A DNA stretch of 38,274 nt from Bacteroidales bacterium. Its GTDB lineage: Bacteria; Bacteroidota; Bacteroidia; Bacteroidales; GWF2-38-335. Position numbers and translations under genes: made by a program. The notes under the pieces were generated by a model. That model did no database searches, had not been told where the DNA came from, and saw only the letters and a list, made by a program, of their open reading frames with translations. Numbering within the stretch: the stretch's first letter is position 1; each line of letters begins with the position of its first letter. The stretch covers positions 1 to 38,274 of the forward strand of contig JAFGXD010000072.1 of assembly GCA_016936815.1 (NCBI GenBank), written 5' to 3'. Below, piece after piece: positions 8,252-15,398 of this stretch.

Positions 8252-9826
8252 ATGCAAAAAATATTAATAAAAATAATGGTGGCAATATTTGCAATTATTC
8301 CATTTCTATCATTTTCACAAAATAATGAAGTCTCTGAAAGGATTATTGCAATTGCAAAAACCGACAATCAAACAATGAAACATTTGGATGTTTTATGCAA
8401 TAGATTTGGAGGAAGACCAATAGGTTCAAATGCCTACGACAATGCATTCGATTGGGCAAAAATGAAATTTGAAGAATGGGGGTTAAAAGTAATAGTCGAC
8501 ACCGTTGGATATTTACCGGTTGGTTTTAACAGAGGCCCTTGGTTTGGAAAAATGCTTGGGGAAGAAGGAATGACACTTCACTTTGCAACGCCTTCATACA
8601 CATCGGGAACAAAGGGAAAACAAATAGGACATGTAGTAATTGAACCTCAAAATCAGGCAGAATTCGATAGAATGAAGGGAAAACTAAAAGGAGCCTGGGT
8701 ATTAATAGACGGTGAAAGCAAGGGTTGGCCAATAGATTTCTCAGAAAATGCCGACAAATACAGAGATTCCATAAAGCAGGTAAATGCTGAAATTGAATTG
8801 AAAAATCGTGAAATTAGGAGGCAGAATTGGCAGAACAGAAAAGGAGAACAAAAGGAACTACTTCCAATGGTTGAAGAACCTGCATTGTTTTATAAAGAAA
8901 TGAGAGAAGCAGGTATTTTGGGGATTATTCAATCTGCCCCGGTTCCAATTACAGCCCTTTACGATAGAAAGAATTTAATGGATTTAAAATTTGAAACACT
9001 TCCCGAAACTCCTGATATTAAGCTTGATGAACATCAATACAAAAAAATCAGGCAATTGGTTAAAGAAAGAAGAGATGTATTTTTGGAATTCGACATAAGA
9101 AATCATTTTAGACTGGGTCCTGTTCCGTATTGCAATCTTATTGGAGTAATAGAAGGAACAGAACTGCCCGATGAATATGTAATAATGTCGGGGCATTTAG
9201 ACAGTTACGATGTTGCAACGGGTGGGGTTGACGATGGCTCCGGAGTTACGCCGGTAATGGAAGCTGCCAGATTAATAATGAAGGCCGAAGGAAAACCCAA
9301 AAGAACAATCTTAGCAATATTATGGACAGGGGAAGAATTCGGGCTTTTGGGTTCTCAGAGCTGGGTTGACAGAAACGGTGACAAATTGAAGAAAATATCA
9401 AACGTTTTTAACCGTGATGGAGGTCCTTTAGCTAGTGCCGGAATTTCTGTCCCGTCCTCTATGATTGAAGATATGAAAGTTATTTGCGCTCCATTAGATA
9501 ATTTCAATGCAGAAATAAAGTTTGAAATTGAGAAACGTGAACCAATGAAAAGGCCAAAAGAAGCATGGGGTTCGGATTCCGGACCTTTTGCAGTAGCCGG
9601 TGTTCCTGTAATATCTCTTAACGACAAAGATGTATTTGGTTACGATTTTCAGTACAGGGAGATTTGGCACACAGAGAGAGACCTCTATAACAAAAGTATT
9701 CCGGTTTATCAGGAATATTCAGCAGTAGCAATGGCAGTAGTAGTTTTTGGTGTTGCTAACATGAATTATCTAATTCCGGTTAATGAGTTTTATTTGCCTA
9801 CAAGCTCCAATAATAATAAAAAATGA
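8252..9826 (+). CDS. Secreted M28 family zinc aminopeptidase
   Basis: The 524-residue protein begins with a signal peptide (to about residue 23, FLSFSQ). A protease-associated-like insert follows, then an M28 co-catalytic zinc peptidase domain (about 290-505). Metal and catalytic residues can be placed: H315 in MSGHLDSYD, D327 in GVDDGSGV, the base E361 and ligand E362 in WTGEEFG, an aspartate in FNRDGG, and H473 in EIWHTERD. The order fits exopeptidases that remove N-terminal residues. No T9SS tail is present, so a periplasmic or outer-membrane site is most likely. It is the last gene of the 6292-9826 group, 4 bases after tsaE. Together with the C1B peptidase at 5058 and the S9 peptidase at 20102 it suggests active peptide scavenging. 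Confidence 0.9.
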   Translation: MQKILIKIMVAIFAIIPFLSFSQNNEVSERIIAIAKTDNQTMKHLDVLCNRFGGRPIGSNAYDNAFDWAKMKFEEWGLKVIVDTVGYLPVGFNRGPWFGKMLGEEGMTLHFATPSYTSGTKGKQIGHVVIEPQNQAEFDRMKGKLKGAWVLIDGESKGWPIDFSENADKYRDSIKQVNAEIELKNREIRRQNWQNRKGEQKELLPMVEEPALFYKEMREAGILGIIQSAPVPITALYDRKNLMDLKFETLPETPDIKLDEHQYKKIRQLVKERRDVFLEFDIRNHFRLGPVPYCNLIGVIEGTELPDEYVIMSGHLDSYDVATGGVDDGSGVTPVMEAARLIMKAEGKPKRTILAILWTGEEFGLLGSQSWVDRNGDKLKKISNVFNRDGGPLASAGISVPSSMIEDMKVICAPLDNFNAEIKFEIEKREPMKRPKEAWGSDSGPFAVAGVPVISLNDKDVFGYDFQYREIWHTERDLYNKSIPVYQEYSAVAMAVVVFGVANMNYLIPVNEFYLPTSSNNNKK

Positions 9827-9848
9827 AATAATTCTTAAATTATTTTCA

Positions 9849-9884
9849 TTTTGAGTAACAGCATTGTTTTTTTTCTTACTTTTG
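9849..9884 (+). promoter_or_regulatory. Promoter for the 9918 lipoprotein gene
   Basis: TTTTG at 9849-9853 and TACTTTTG at 9877-9884 (exact TAnnTTTG) with a 23-base spacer. The promoter supports the ATG at 9918 as the start: an upstream in-frame TTG at 9864 lies before the expected transcription start. Confidence 0.68.
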
Positions 9885-9917
9885 CATCAGTTATTAACCA
9901 AATTAAACAATTTTATT

Positions 9918-10280
9918 ATGAAATTTTTAAGATTTTTACCGATTGTAATTTTTGTTTTTGCTTTAGCATTTACAACTTCTTGTGGAAAAAGCGGTGCTGC
10001 AAAAGGCGCTGACCTTCTTTGTGAAATGAAAGGTATTCAAAACGATCTTAATAAAGCTACCGAAGAGAATGACGAAGCTAAGATTGAAGAATTAACCAAG
10101 AAAATGGAAGAAAAACAAAAAGAAATGGAAGAATTCGGAAATGAAATGAAAGAAAAGTACAAAGATGACAAAGAGGCAGGTAAGACTGCAAAAAAAGAAA
10201 TGTTTGAAGCTCTTTCAGAATGTGAAAATTACTCAAAAGAAGAACTTGAATCATTAAAAAAATTCCAAGGAATTGAATAA
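9918..10280 (+). CDS. Small helical lipoprotein, unknown function
   Basis: I take the ATG at 9918 as the start, giving 120 residues, because it begins a typical lipoprotein signal (MKFLRFLPIVIFVFALAFTTSC, lipid-modified C22) and lies downstream of the -7 box. The reading frame is open further up to a TTG at 9864, but that would bury the signal peptide. The mature part is very rich in Glu and Lys and predicted to be almost entirely alpha-helical or coiled-coil (about 38-95). Cysteines at 35 and 102 could join the two ends of a helical hairpin. It resembles, without clear homology, the two Cys-containing lipoproteins encoded convergently just downstream. I do not recognise a family. Confidence 0.8.
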   Translation: MKFLRFLPIVIFVFALAFTTSCGKSGAAKGADLLCEMKGIQNDLNKATEENDEAKIEELTKKMEEKQKEMEEFGNEMKEKYKDDKEAGKTAKKEMFEALSECENYSKEELESLKKFQGIE

Positions 10281-10297
10281 TTCTTTCAAAAAAAATT

Positions 10298-10324
10298 AAA
10301 CCGCCTGATGGGCGGTTTTTTTTT
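10298..10324 (+). terminator. Intrinsic terminator of the 9918 gene
   Basis: AAACCGCC (10298-10305) and GGCGGTTT (10311-10318) form an 8-bp stem with a TGATG loop followed by a run of T residues to 10324. Confidence 0.9.
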
Positions 10325-10342
10325 GCCCATTTTTTTAATGGC

Positions 10343-10370
10343 AAAAAAAAAGGCTGCCAAATGGCAGCCT
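10343..10370 (-). terminator. Intrinsic terminator of the 10391 gene (minus strand)
   Basis: AGGCTGCC (10351-10358) and GGCAGCCT (10363-10370) pair around an AAAT loop. Read on the minus strand the stem is followed by a run of T residues (the A tract at 10343-10350). It lies back to back with the plus-strand terminator at 10298-10324. Confidence 0.88.
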
Positions 10371-10390
10371 TTCTAAGAATTTCATTAATG

Positions 10391-10615
10391 TTATTCTTCT
10401 TTTTTCTCGTCTTTTTTCATGATTTCTTCCATACATTTTTCAACATCCTCTTTTGCAGGATCTTTGTATTTATCTTCACACTTTTTAGACATTGCGCTAT
10501 CTCTTTTTTCACTGAATTCATTTTCAATACAGTCACAAAGGCTTGGTCCGCATGATGATACTAAAAAAGCAGCTCCGAAAAATAAAGCAATAACAGAAAC
10601 TTTAAGATTTTTCAT
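10391..10615 (-). CDS. Small lipoprotein with one four-cysteine module
   Basis: The 74-residue product has a lipoprotein signal with lipid-modified C22 (FLVSSC). The rest is one copy of a compact module: C27-x-C29-x16-C46-x14-C61, beginning LCDCIENEF, passing KKCEDKYKD and ending EDVEKCMEE, with a charged tail. The same cysteine spacing and the same LCDC, YKD and EDVxKC landmarks occur twice in the neighbouring lipoprotein (10766-11179), so this is a real conserved unit. Four cysteines at helix ends suggest a disulfide-tied helical hairpin on the outer face of a membrane; metal binding is an alternative. I do not recognise a named family. It has its own promoter and terminator. Confidence 0.82.
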   Translation of the reverse strand: MKNLKVSVIALFFGAAFLVSSCGPSLCDCIENEFSEKRDSAMSKKCEDKYKDPAKEDVEKCMEEIMKKDEKKEE

Positions 10616-10661
10616 AAAATTGTAGATTAAATTGGTTAATAATAACGTTAGTTTATGTTTG

Positions 10662-10695
10662 CAATAATAATCAAAAAATAATTAAGCAACAAAAA
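10662..10695 (-). promoter_or_regulatory. Probable promoter of the 10391 gene
   Basis: On the minus strand, TTTTTG (10695-10690), a 20-base spacer and TATTATTG (10669-10662, 7 of 8 to TAnnTTTG). The leader would be about 40 bases. Confidence 0.5.
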
Positions 10696-10765
10696 TTTCA
10701 AAGTTTTTTTTTAAATTGTAGAGAAAACAAAGCTCATTTAATAAAAATTCTCAAAAATCAATTGT

Positions 10766-11179
10766 TTATTCTTGTTCTCCTTCAACACATTTTTGAACAT
10801 CTTCTTCAGTCGCATCTTTGTACAATTCTTCACAAATCTGCATAATATTTTCGTCAGGTTGCTCCTGCAAAGCTTCTTCCACACAGTCGCATAAAGAATA
10901 GTCAATCATAATATCTTGATTGCTTGTTGCTTCATTACCTTGCATGCTTTCCATACATTTAATAACATCTTCTTCAGTAGCATCTTTGTACATTTCCGCA
11001 CATTTTTTCATTTTTTCTTCATCATAGTTTTCTTTGAATGATTCTTCAACACAATCGCAAAGAGTCATTTCTACCTTTTTTGTCTTTTCAGTTGATTCTT
11101 CTTTTTTAGAATCACAACCGGAAACAATAATTGCAGATACCAAGGCCAGACCTGTAAATAATCCAAATAGTTTTTTCAT
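10766..11179 (-). CDS. Lipoprotein with two tandem four-cysteine modules
   Basis: The 137-residue product has a lipoprotein signal with modified C22 (AIIVSGC). Two copies of the module seen in the next gene follow. Copy 1 has C41, C43, C60 and C75 (LCDCVEESF, KKCAEMYKDATEEDV, KCMES); copy 2 has C97, C99, C116 and C131 (LCDCVEEAL, ICEELYKDATEEDV, KCVEG). In both, the spacing is exactly C-x-C-x16-C-x14-C. An acidic linker of about 21 residues separates them. The DATEEDV core is identical in the two copies, which points to a recent internal duplication. It probably sits on the periplasmic or outer face as a small disulfide-stabilised protein. Function is unknown and I know of no named family for it. 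Confidence 0.85.
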   Translation of the reverse strand: MKKLFGLFTGLALVSAIIVSGCDSKKEESTEKTKKVEMTLCDCVEESFKENYDEEKMKKCAEMYKDATEEDVIKCMESMQGNEATSNQDIMIDYSLCDCVEEALQEQPDENIMQICEELYKDATEEDVQKCVEGEQE

Positions 11180-11209
11180 GATATAAAAATTTAATTATTA
11201 ATTAGACCT

Positions 11210-11241
11210 GAAAAGTAAGAATAATTTACAAATATCCAAAA
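11210..11241 (-). promoter_or_regulatory. Promoter of the 10766 gene
   Basis: On the minus strand, TTTTG (11241-11237), a 19-base spacer and TACTTTTC (11217-11210, 7 of 8 to TAnnTTTG), about 30 bases before the start codon. Confidence 0.6.
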
Positions 11242-11291
11242 TCAATTAAATTTAGGGCATTTAAGATTTTATGTAAAAGCATATTTTCTAC

Positions 11292-11299
11292 TATATTTG
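11292..11299 (+). promoter_or_regulatory. -7 box four bases before the radical SAM start codon
   Basis: TATATTTG is an exact TAnnTTTG match and the ATG at 11304 follows after only 4 bases, so a transcript from this box would be leaderless or nearly so. A -33 element is not clear (TTTT near 11267). Confidence 0.5.
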
Positions 11300-11303
11300 T
11301 GCC

Positions 11304-12191
11304 ATGTTTTTTAATTACCTAAATTATAGCGAGCCGCTATTTCGTCCACCCAGCGAGGCAAATTCATTAATTTTACAGATTACTCATGGATGCAGTTGGA
11401 ACAAATGTATTTTTTGTGAAATGTATAAATCCAAAAAATTCTCTGTAAAACCCGAAGAAGAACTTTTTGCAGAAATTGATGCAATTTTTAATTCTCAATA
11501 TAAGGTGAAGAAGGTTTTTCTTGCCGACGGCGATGCAATGGTTTTGAGTTATGGAAGATTTATTAATATCTTGAAAAAAATAAATACTAATCTAAAACCT
11601 GTAAGAATTACTGCTTATGCTTCTGCCGGAAATTTACGAGATAAGACTATTGAAGAATTGATAGATTTAAGAGAAAACGGACTTCAAATGGTGTATATGG
11701 GAATAGAATCTGGAGATAATGAGGTTCTGAATAATGTAAACAAAGGTGAAACCTATGAAAGTACAGCAGATGCACTTCACAAATTAAAAAAAGCCGGAAT
11801 AAAAGTTTCTGTAATGATTCTTACCGGTTTAGGTGGCAAGGAGTTTTGGGAACAGCATGCAATAAACTCTGCAAAAATTGTAAACGAAACACAGCCCGAG
11901 TTCCTTTCAACATTAGTTTTGAGCTATCCTTTCGGAGAAAAACATTTTATTAAAGGACTTAACAGCAAATTTACCCCTTTAAATGTTGTTGAATTACTGC
12001 TTGAATTAAAACTATTTATACAGAACACCAATTTGGAACAAACAGTATTTCGTTCCGACCATGCTTCTAACTACATGGTTCTAAAAGGTTTTTTGGGTAG
12101 AGATAAAGAGATTTTTCTAAAGCAAATAGAAAATGCAATTTCAGATGAAACAAAATCAGGATTAAGACCGGAATGGTTAAGAGGATTATAA
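11304..12191 (+). CDS. Radical SAM protein, unknown substrate
   Basis: The 295-residue protein has an iron-sulfur signature close to its N terminus: C30, C35 and C38 in HGCSWNKCIFCEMY. The spacing is C-x4-C-x2-C and not the usual C-x3-C-x2-C. The remaining radical SAM barrel features are present: a GGE-like position VFLADGDAM (about 74-82), MVYMGIESGDNEVL (about 132-145) and KVSVMILTGLGG (about 165-176). It resembles the oxygen-independent coproporphyrinogen oxidase/MiaB-like barrel superfamily but lacks additional cluster or cobalamin domains. The substrate cannot be told from the sequence. The next downstream methionine follows the second cluster cysteine, so the ATG at 11304 must be the start even though a -7 box lies directly before it. 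It converges on glnS with only 13 bases between stops. Confidence 0.88.
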   Translation: MFFNYLNYSEPLFRPPSEANSLILQITHGCSWNKCIFCEMYKSKKFSVKPEEELFAEIDAIFNSQYKVKKVFLADGDAMVLSYGRFINILKKINTNLKPVRITAYASAGNLRDKTIEELIDLRENGLQMVYMGIESGDNEVLNNVNKGETYESTADALHKLKKAGIKVSVMILTGLGGKEFWEQHAINSAKIVNETQPEFLSTLVLSYPFGEKHFIKGLNSKFTPLNVVELLLELKLFIQNTNLEQTVFRSDHASNYMVLKGFLGRDKEIFLKQIENAISDETKSGLRPEWLRGL

Positions 12192-12204
12192 TTTCTGCCA
12201 ATAA

Positions 12205-13908
12205 TTATTTTCCTGATATTTTTGCCCAGGAATCTTTTAGCCCAACCGTGCGATTAAAAACAATATTATCAGGCTTAGAGTCTTTATCTACACAAAAATA
12301 GCCAATTCTTTCGAACTGAAACTGTTGCCCTGCTTCAGCATTAATTAGGAATGACTCTACTTTTGCTCTAATTATTTTTAGGGATTCGGGATTTAGGTTT
12401 TCGGTAAAATCGTGTCCTTCCACAACATCATCAGGTTCTTCTGAAAGAAACAATCTGTCGTAGAGTCTTACTTCAGCATCCAAATTGTTTTTTGCATCAA
12501 CCCAATGAATAGTTCCTTTTACCTTTCGTCCGTCTGGAGAAACCCCACCTTTAGAAGCCGGATCGTAAGTACAATGAATTTCTATTATCTCCCCATTTTC
12601 ATCTTTTACTACATTTGTACATGTAATAAAGTAAGCGTATCTTAATCTAACCTCTGTTCCGGGACTTAATCTAAAGAATTTTTTTGGTGCATCTTCCATA
12701 AAATCATCTCTTTCAATGAAAAGCTCTTTCGAAAAGGAGACCTTTCTGGTTCCCATGCTTTCATCCTCAGGATTATTAACTGCTTCAAGATACTCTTTTG
12801 AATCATCTGAATAATTTGTAATAATTACCTTTAAAGGGTTTATAACTCCCATTACCCTAGCAGCCTTCTTGTTAAGATCTTCTCTAACAGAGAATTCCAA
12901 AAGTGAAACATCAATAAGATTATCTCTTTTTGCAATACCAATACGTTCGGCAAAATTTCTAATAGACTCCGGAGTATAACCACGACGTCTGTATCCGCTA
13001 ATTGTGGGCATACGAGGATCGTCCCAGCCTGTAACAAAACCTTCCTGTACCAGTCGAAGCAATTTTCTTTTACTCATAACTGTGTAAGAAAGATTTAGTC
13101 TTGCAAATTCAATCTGTCTGGGACGGTAAGCTCCCGGTTCAACAAATTGGTCTAAAAACCAATCGTATAGAGGTCTGTGAACTTCAAATTCCAAAGTACA
13201 TATTGAATGTGTAATTCCTTCATAATAATCTGATTGACCGTGAGCAAAGTCGTACATTGGATAAATACACCACTTATCGCCGGTTCTATGATGAGTAGCT
13301 TTTTTTATGCGATAAAGAATAGGATCGCGCATGTGCATATTTGGGGAAGCAAGATCAATTTTTGCTCTCAGCATATATTTTCCCTCTTCAAATTCTCCAT
13401 TTTTCATTCCTTCGAAAAGCCTTAAATTTTCCTCAACCGGTCTTTCCCTCCAAGGACTTGGCTTTCCGGCCTGAGTAGGAGTGCCCTTGTATTCGGCCAT
13501 TTGTTCAGGTGATTGTTCACATACATAAGCCTTTCCCTTTTTAATAAGCAAAACAGCAAATTCATAAAGTTTATCGAAATAATCGGAAGCATATTTTGGT
13601 TCGCTTTCCCATTCAAAACCCAACCATTTTACGTCCTCCATAATAGAATCAACATATTCGGTATCTTCCTTAACAGGATTGGTATCATCGAAACGCAAAT
13701 TTGTTTTTCCACCATATTTAATTCCTAAACCAAAATTCAAACAAATAGACTTAGCATGACCAATATGCAGATATCCATTGGGTTCCGGAGGGAAGCGGGT
13801 TAATATTCTTCCGCCGTTTTTACCATTTTTAATTTCTTCCTCTATAATTTGCTCAATAAAATTCAAAGATTTCTTTTCTACTGAATTTTCTTCTGCATTA
13901 ATGGTCAT
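12205..13908 (-). CDS. glnS: Glutaminyl-tRNA synthetase
   Basis: This class I synthetase charges tRNA-Gln with glutamine. The 567 residues carry the class I signatures: [14 protein letters not shown], with HIGH at 48-51, and the KMSKS-equivalent MSKRK at 278-282. The GlnS-specific [14 protein letters not shown] region follows, then the two beta-barrel anticodon-binding domains (from about 350). [14 protein letters not shown] and [11 protein letters not shown] in the last 80 residues are typical of GlnS and argue against GltX. Length agrees with the family (E. coli 554). A direct Gln-charging route is therefore encoded. The gene stands alone with a -7 box upstream (13942-13949). Confidence 0.97.
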   Translation of the reverse strand: MTINAEENSVEKKSLNFIEQIIEEEIKNGKNGGRILTRFPPEPNGYLHIGHAKSICLNFGLGIKYGGKTNLRFDDTNPVKEDTEYVDSIMEDVKWLGFEWESEPKYASDYFDKLYEFAVLLIKKGKAYVCEQSPEQMAEYKGTPTQAGKPSPWRERPVEENLRLFEGMKNGEFEEGKYMLRAKIDLASPNMHMRDPILYRIKKATHHRTGDKWCIYPMYDFAHGQSDYYEGITHSICTLEFEVHRPLYDWFLDQFVEPGAYRPRQIEFARLNLSYTVMSKRKLLRLVQEGFVTGWDDPRMPTISGYRRRGYTPESIRNFAERIGIAKRDNLIDVSLLEFSVREDLNKKAARVMGVINPLKVIITNYSDDSKEYLEAVNNPEDESMGTRKVSFSKELFIERDDFMEDAPKKFFRLSPGTEVRLRYAYFITCTNVVKDENGEIIEIHCTYDPASKGGVSPDGRKVKGTIHWVDAKNNLDAEVRLYDRLFLSEEPDDVVEGHDFTENLNPESLKIIRAKVESFLINAEAGQQFQFERIGYFCVDKDSKPDNIVFNRTVGLKDSWAKISGK

Positions 13909-13941
13909 AATTTGTCTTTTTTATAATATGAATTTAAAGTG

Positions 13942-13949
13942 CAAAAATA
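13942..13949 (-). promoter_or_regulatory. -7 box for glnS
   Basis: TATTTTTG on the minus strand (13949-13942) matches TAnnTTTG exactly, 33 bases before the glnS ATG. I see no clear -33 element. Confidence 0.5.
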
Positions 13950-14000
13950 ATCCGATTTTACCAGAATAGTAAGGAAAAACGAAAAATTATTGGCAATAAT

Positions 14001-14008
14001 GATTTTTG
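14001..14008 (+). promoter_or_regulatory. -7-like box for the candidate RNA
   Basis: GATTTTTG matches TAnnTTTG at 7 of 8 positions (G for the first T). Its expected transcription start falls at about 14014-14016, exactly the 5' edge of the closing stem of the RNA. Confidence 0.4.
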
Positions 14009-14013
14009 GAAGA

Positions 14014-14155
14014 AACCCGGGGATGAAGAAAGCTTTGTGGGATACATTGAACTGAGGACTTGTAGGAAGGTGTATCTACAATAAGAGAAGAAGGTGTATC
14101 CAAAAATTAAGCAACCAAAATCTGGCTTTCTGTCTGGTTCCCCGGGTTGTTTTTT
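14014..14155 (+). ncRNA. Candidate structured small RNA, about 140 nt
   Basis: Nested complementary segments give a long closed structure. The closing stem P1 is 10 bp, perfect and GC-rich (AACCCGGGGA 14014-14023 with TCCCCGGGTT 14139-14148). P2 is 7 bp (AGAAAGC 14027-14033 with GCTTTCT 14125-14131). P3 is 7 bp (GGATACA 14040-14046 with TGTATCC 14095-14101). P4 is 6 bp (TTGTAG 14060-14065 with CTACAA 14076-14081), capped by a 10-base loop. A large asymmetric internal loop lies between P2 and P3, A-rich on its 3' side (14102-14124). A T tract (14150-14155) right after P1 gives the plus strand a terminator-like end; the minus strand lacks one. A -7-like box precedes it at the right distance. 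A stem, open bubble and apical hairpin in a stand-alone locus recall 6S RNA, but I cannot confirm that identity. A transposon-derived inverted repeat is the alternative; I see no target duplication or transposase. Confidence 0.5.
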
Positions 14156-14373
14156 GCATATTAATAATGATAATTATTACGAGTTAAAACTATTATTAAA
14201 TTTTTAATAATGACTACTTTATTGTAAATTATTTTGAATTTTTATACAAAATGTGCTTTTTTATATATCTACCTAAGTATCTATTAGTAAGTAAAATGAT
14301 GGAGGCTTAATAGGTATTATTACGTATATTATTTAACAGTATTACTTATATTTCATTCATTAACACTAATAAA

Positions 14374-15297
14374 TTAAAAAAGTTTAGCTCTCTTAATTAA
14401 GTAAGCCATTAAGACTTTTGAAAAATCCATATTTATGTCGGCTTCAATAATATCAATTTGGTTTTGTAAACATCTAAGTTTAATTTCTTCTTTGTAGTCT
14501 TTATATTGTTTTCTAAATAGTTCCTGAATTTCATTAGGATTGAGTTTAAGCTCTGTTCCTGTTTCCATATCAATAAACTTATAAGGTCTATGAGCATATT
14601 CGAAATTTTCTTCAAGCTTATGATCGGTAACATGAAAAAGAATTACCTCATGTTTTCTGTATTTTAAATGCTGAAGTGCTGAAAAGAGATTATCTTTATC
14701 GCCACTATCGAACATATCTGAAAATACTACTACCAAAGACCTTTTGTGAATCTTCTCAGCTATTTCATGAAGAGCTTGTGCGGCATTTGTTTGCTTTTTT
14801 AGGTCGTCAGCTCCCGGGGTAAGTAGTTTTTCTAACTCGGCAAACAAAAGTTGTGCATGAATATTGGATAATTTTGAAAGGGAATAGAAATCAATTTTAT
14901 CTGAAAAAAGTGACATTCCAACAGCATCTCTTTGTTTCCTAAGCAGGAAAATTAATGCCGCAGCAGTATATACAGAGAAATATAGTTTATTAAAAACATT
15001 ATTTTCTTTGTAAGGAAAGAGCATAGAGCCCGAATGGTCTATAACAAGGTGGCAGCGCAAATTTGTTTCTTCCTCGAAACGCTTAACGTAGAGTTTGTCG
15101 GTTCGGGCAAAAAGTTTCCAGTCAATAAACTTTGTTGATTCTCCTTTGTTGTAAGTTCGGTGTTCGGCAAATTCAACAGAAAAGCCATGAAAAGGACTTC
15201 GATGCAGGCCTGTAATAAAACCCTCAACGACTTGTCTGGCAATAAATTCAAGATTTTGAAATTGCTGAATTGCTTGTATGTCGTTTAGGTTTTTCAA
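14374..15297 (-). CDS. DUF58 domain protein (MoxR-associated type)
   Basis: The 307 residues contain the DUF58 signature: RSPFHGFSVEFAEHRTYNKG followed by TKFIDWKLFARTDKLYVKRF (about 33-74). A von Willebrand A-like fold with the metal-site motif DHSGS (D87, S89, S91) and SLVVVFSDMFDSGD comes after. Such proteins are usually encoded beside MoxR AAA ATPases and membrane VWA (BatA/BatB) proteins and are linked to envelope stress or assembly of periplasmic enzymes. No MoxR or Bat gene lies in this window, which is unusual; the gene is instead downstream of trxA, separated by a hairpin. There is no signal peptide or membrane segment, so it is cytoplasmic. The start at 15297 gives the usual N-terminal helix. 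Confidence 0.88.
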   Translation of the reverse strand: MKNLNDIQAIQQFQNLEFIARQVVEGFITGLHRSPFHGFSVEFAEHRTYNKGESTKFIDWKLFARTDKLYVKRFEEETNLRCHLVIDHSGSMLFPYKENNVFNKLYFSVYTAAALIFLLRKQRDAVGMSLFSDKIDFYSLSKLSNIHAQLLFAELEKLLTPGADDLKKQTNAAQALHEIAEKIHKRSLVVVFSDMFDSGDKDNLFSALQHLKYRKHEVILFHVTDHKLEENFEYAHRPYKFIDMETGTELKLNPNEIQELFRKQYKDYKEEIKLRCLQNQIDIIEADINMDFSKVLMAYLIKRAKLF

Positions 15298-15311
15298 TTA
15301 TATGTATTTAA

Positions 15312-15352
15312 ATAAAAAGAACGCCACTGCAAGATAAGATAACCATGCAGTG
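15312..15352 (-). terminator. Probable trxA terminator
   Basis: CACTGCA (15325-15331) and TGCAGTG (15346-15352) form a 7-bp stem. On the minus strand it is followed by a T-rich run (TTCTTTTTATT). It lies between trxA and the DUF58 gene. Confidence 0.6.
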
Positions 15353-15398
15353 ACGACTTACTGGGTTTAAAAAAAAATCTCGGGTTTAATTCCGAATA

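Larger units (their letters stand above)
13909..14373. other. 465-bp gene-free region between glnS and the DUF58 gene
   Basis: The glnS side holds the glnS -7 box. The middle (14001-14155) holds a -7-like box and a candidate structured RNA, described separately. The rest (14156-14373) is strongly AT-rich with a short palindrome (ATTATTAAA at 14192-14200 against TTTAATAAT at 14203-14211) and nothing else I can name. No open reading frame with coding character is seen on either strand. Confidence 0.6.

Noticed and set aside
9864-9917. N-terminal extension of the 9918 lipoprotein from a TTG
   Set aside because: It would place 18 extra residues before a lipoprotein signal peptide and start upstream of the expected transcription start.
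10361-10625. Plus-strand open frames opposite the Cys-module lipoprotein at 10391
   Set aside because: The minus-strand product has a lipoprotein signal and a module repeated in the neighbouring gene; the plus-strand frames are hydrophobic shadows of it.
14014-14155. Reading the inverted repeat as a MITE or IS remnant
   Set aside because: The terminal repeats are interrupted, flanking target duplication is not evident and no transposase relic is inside. A structured RNA with promoter-like box and T tract fits better, but the MITE reading stays possible until copies are searched.
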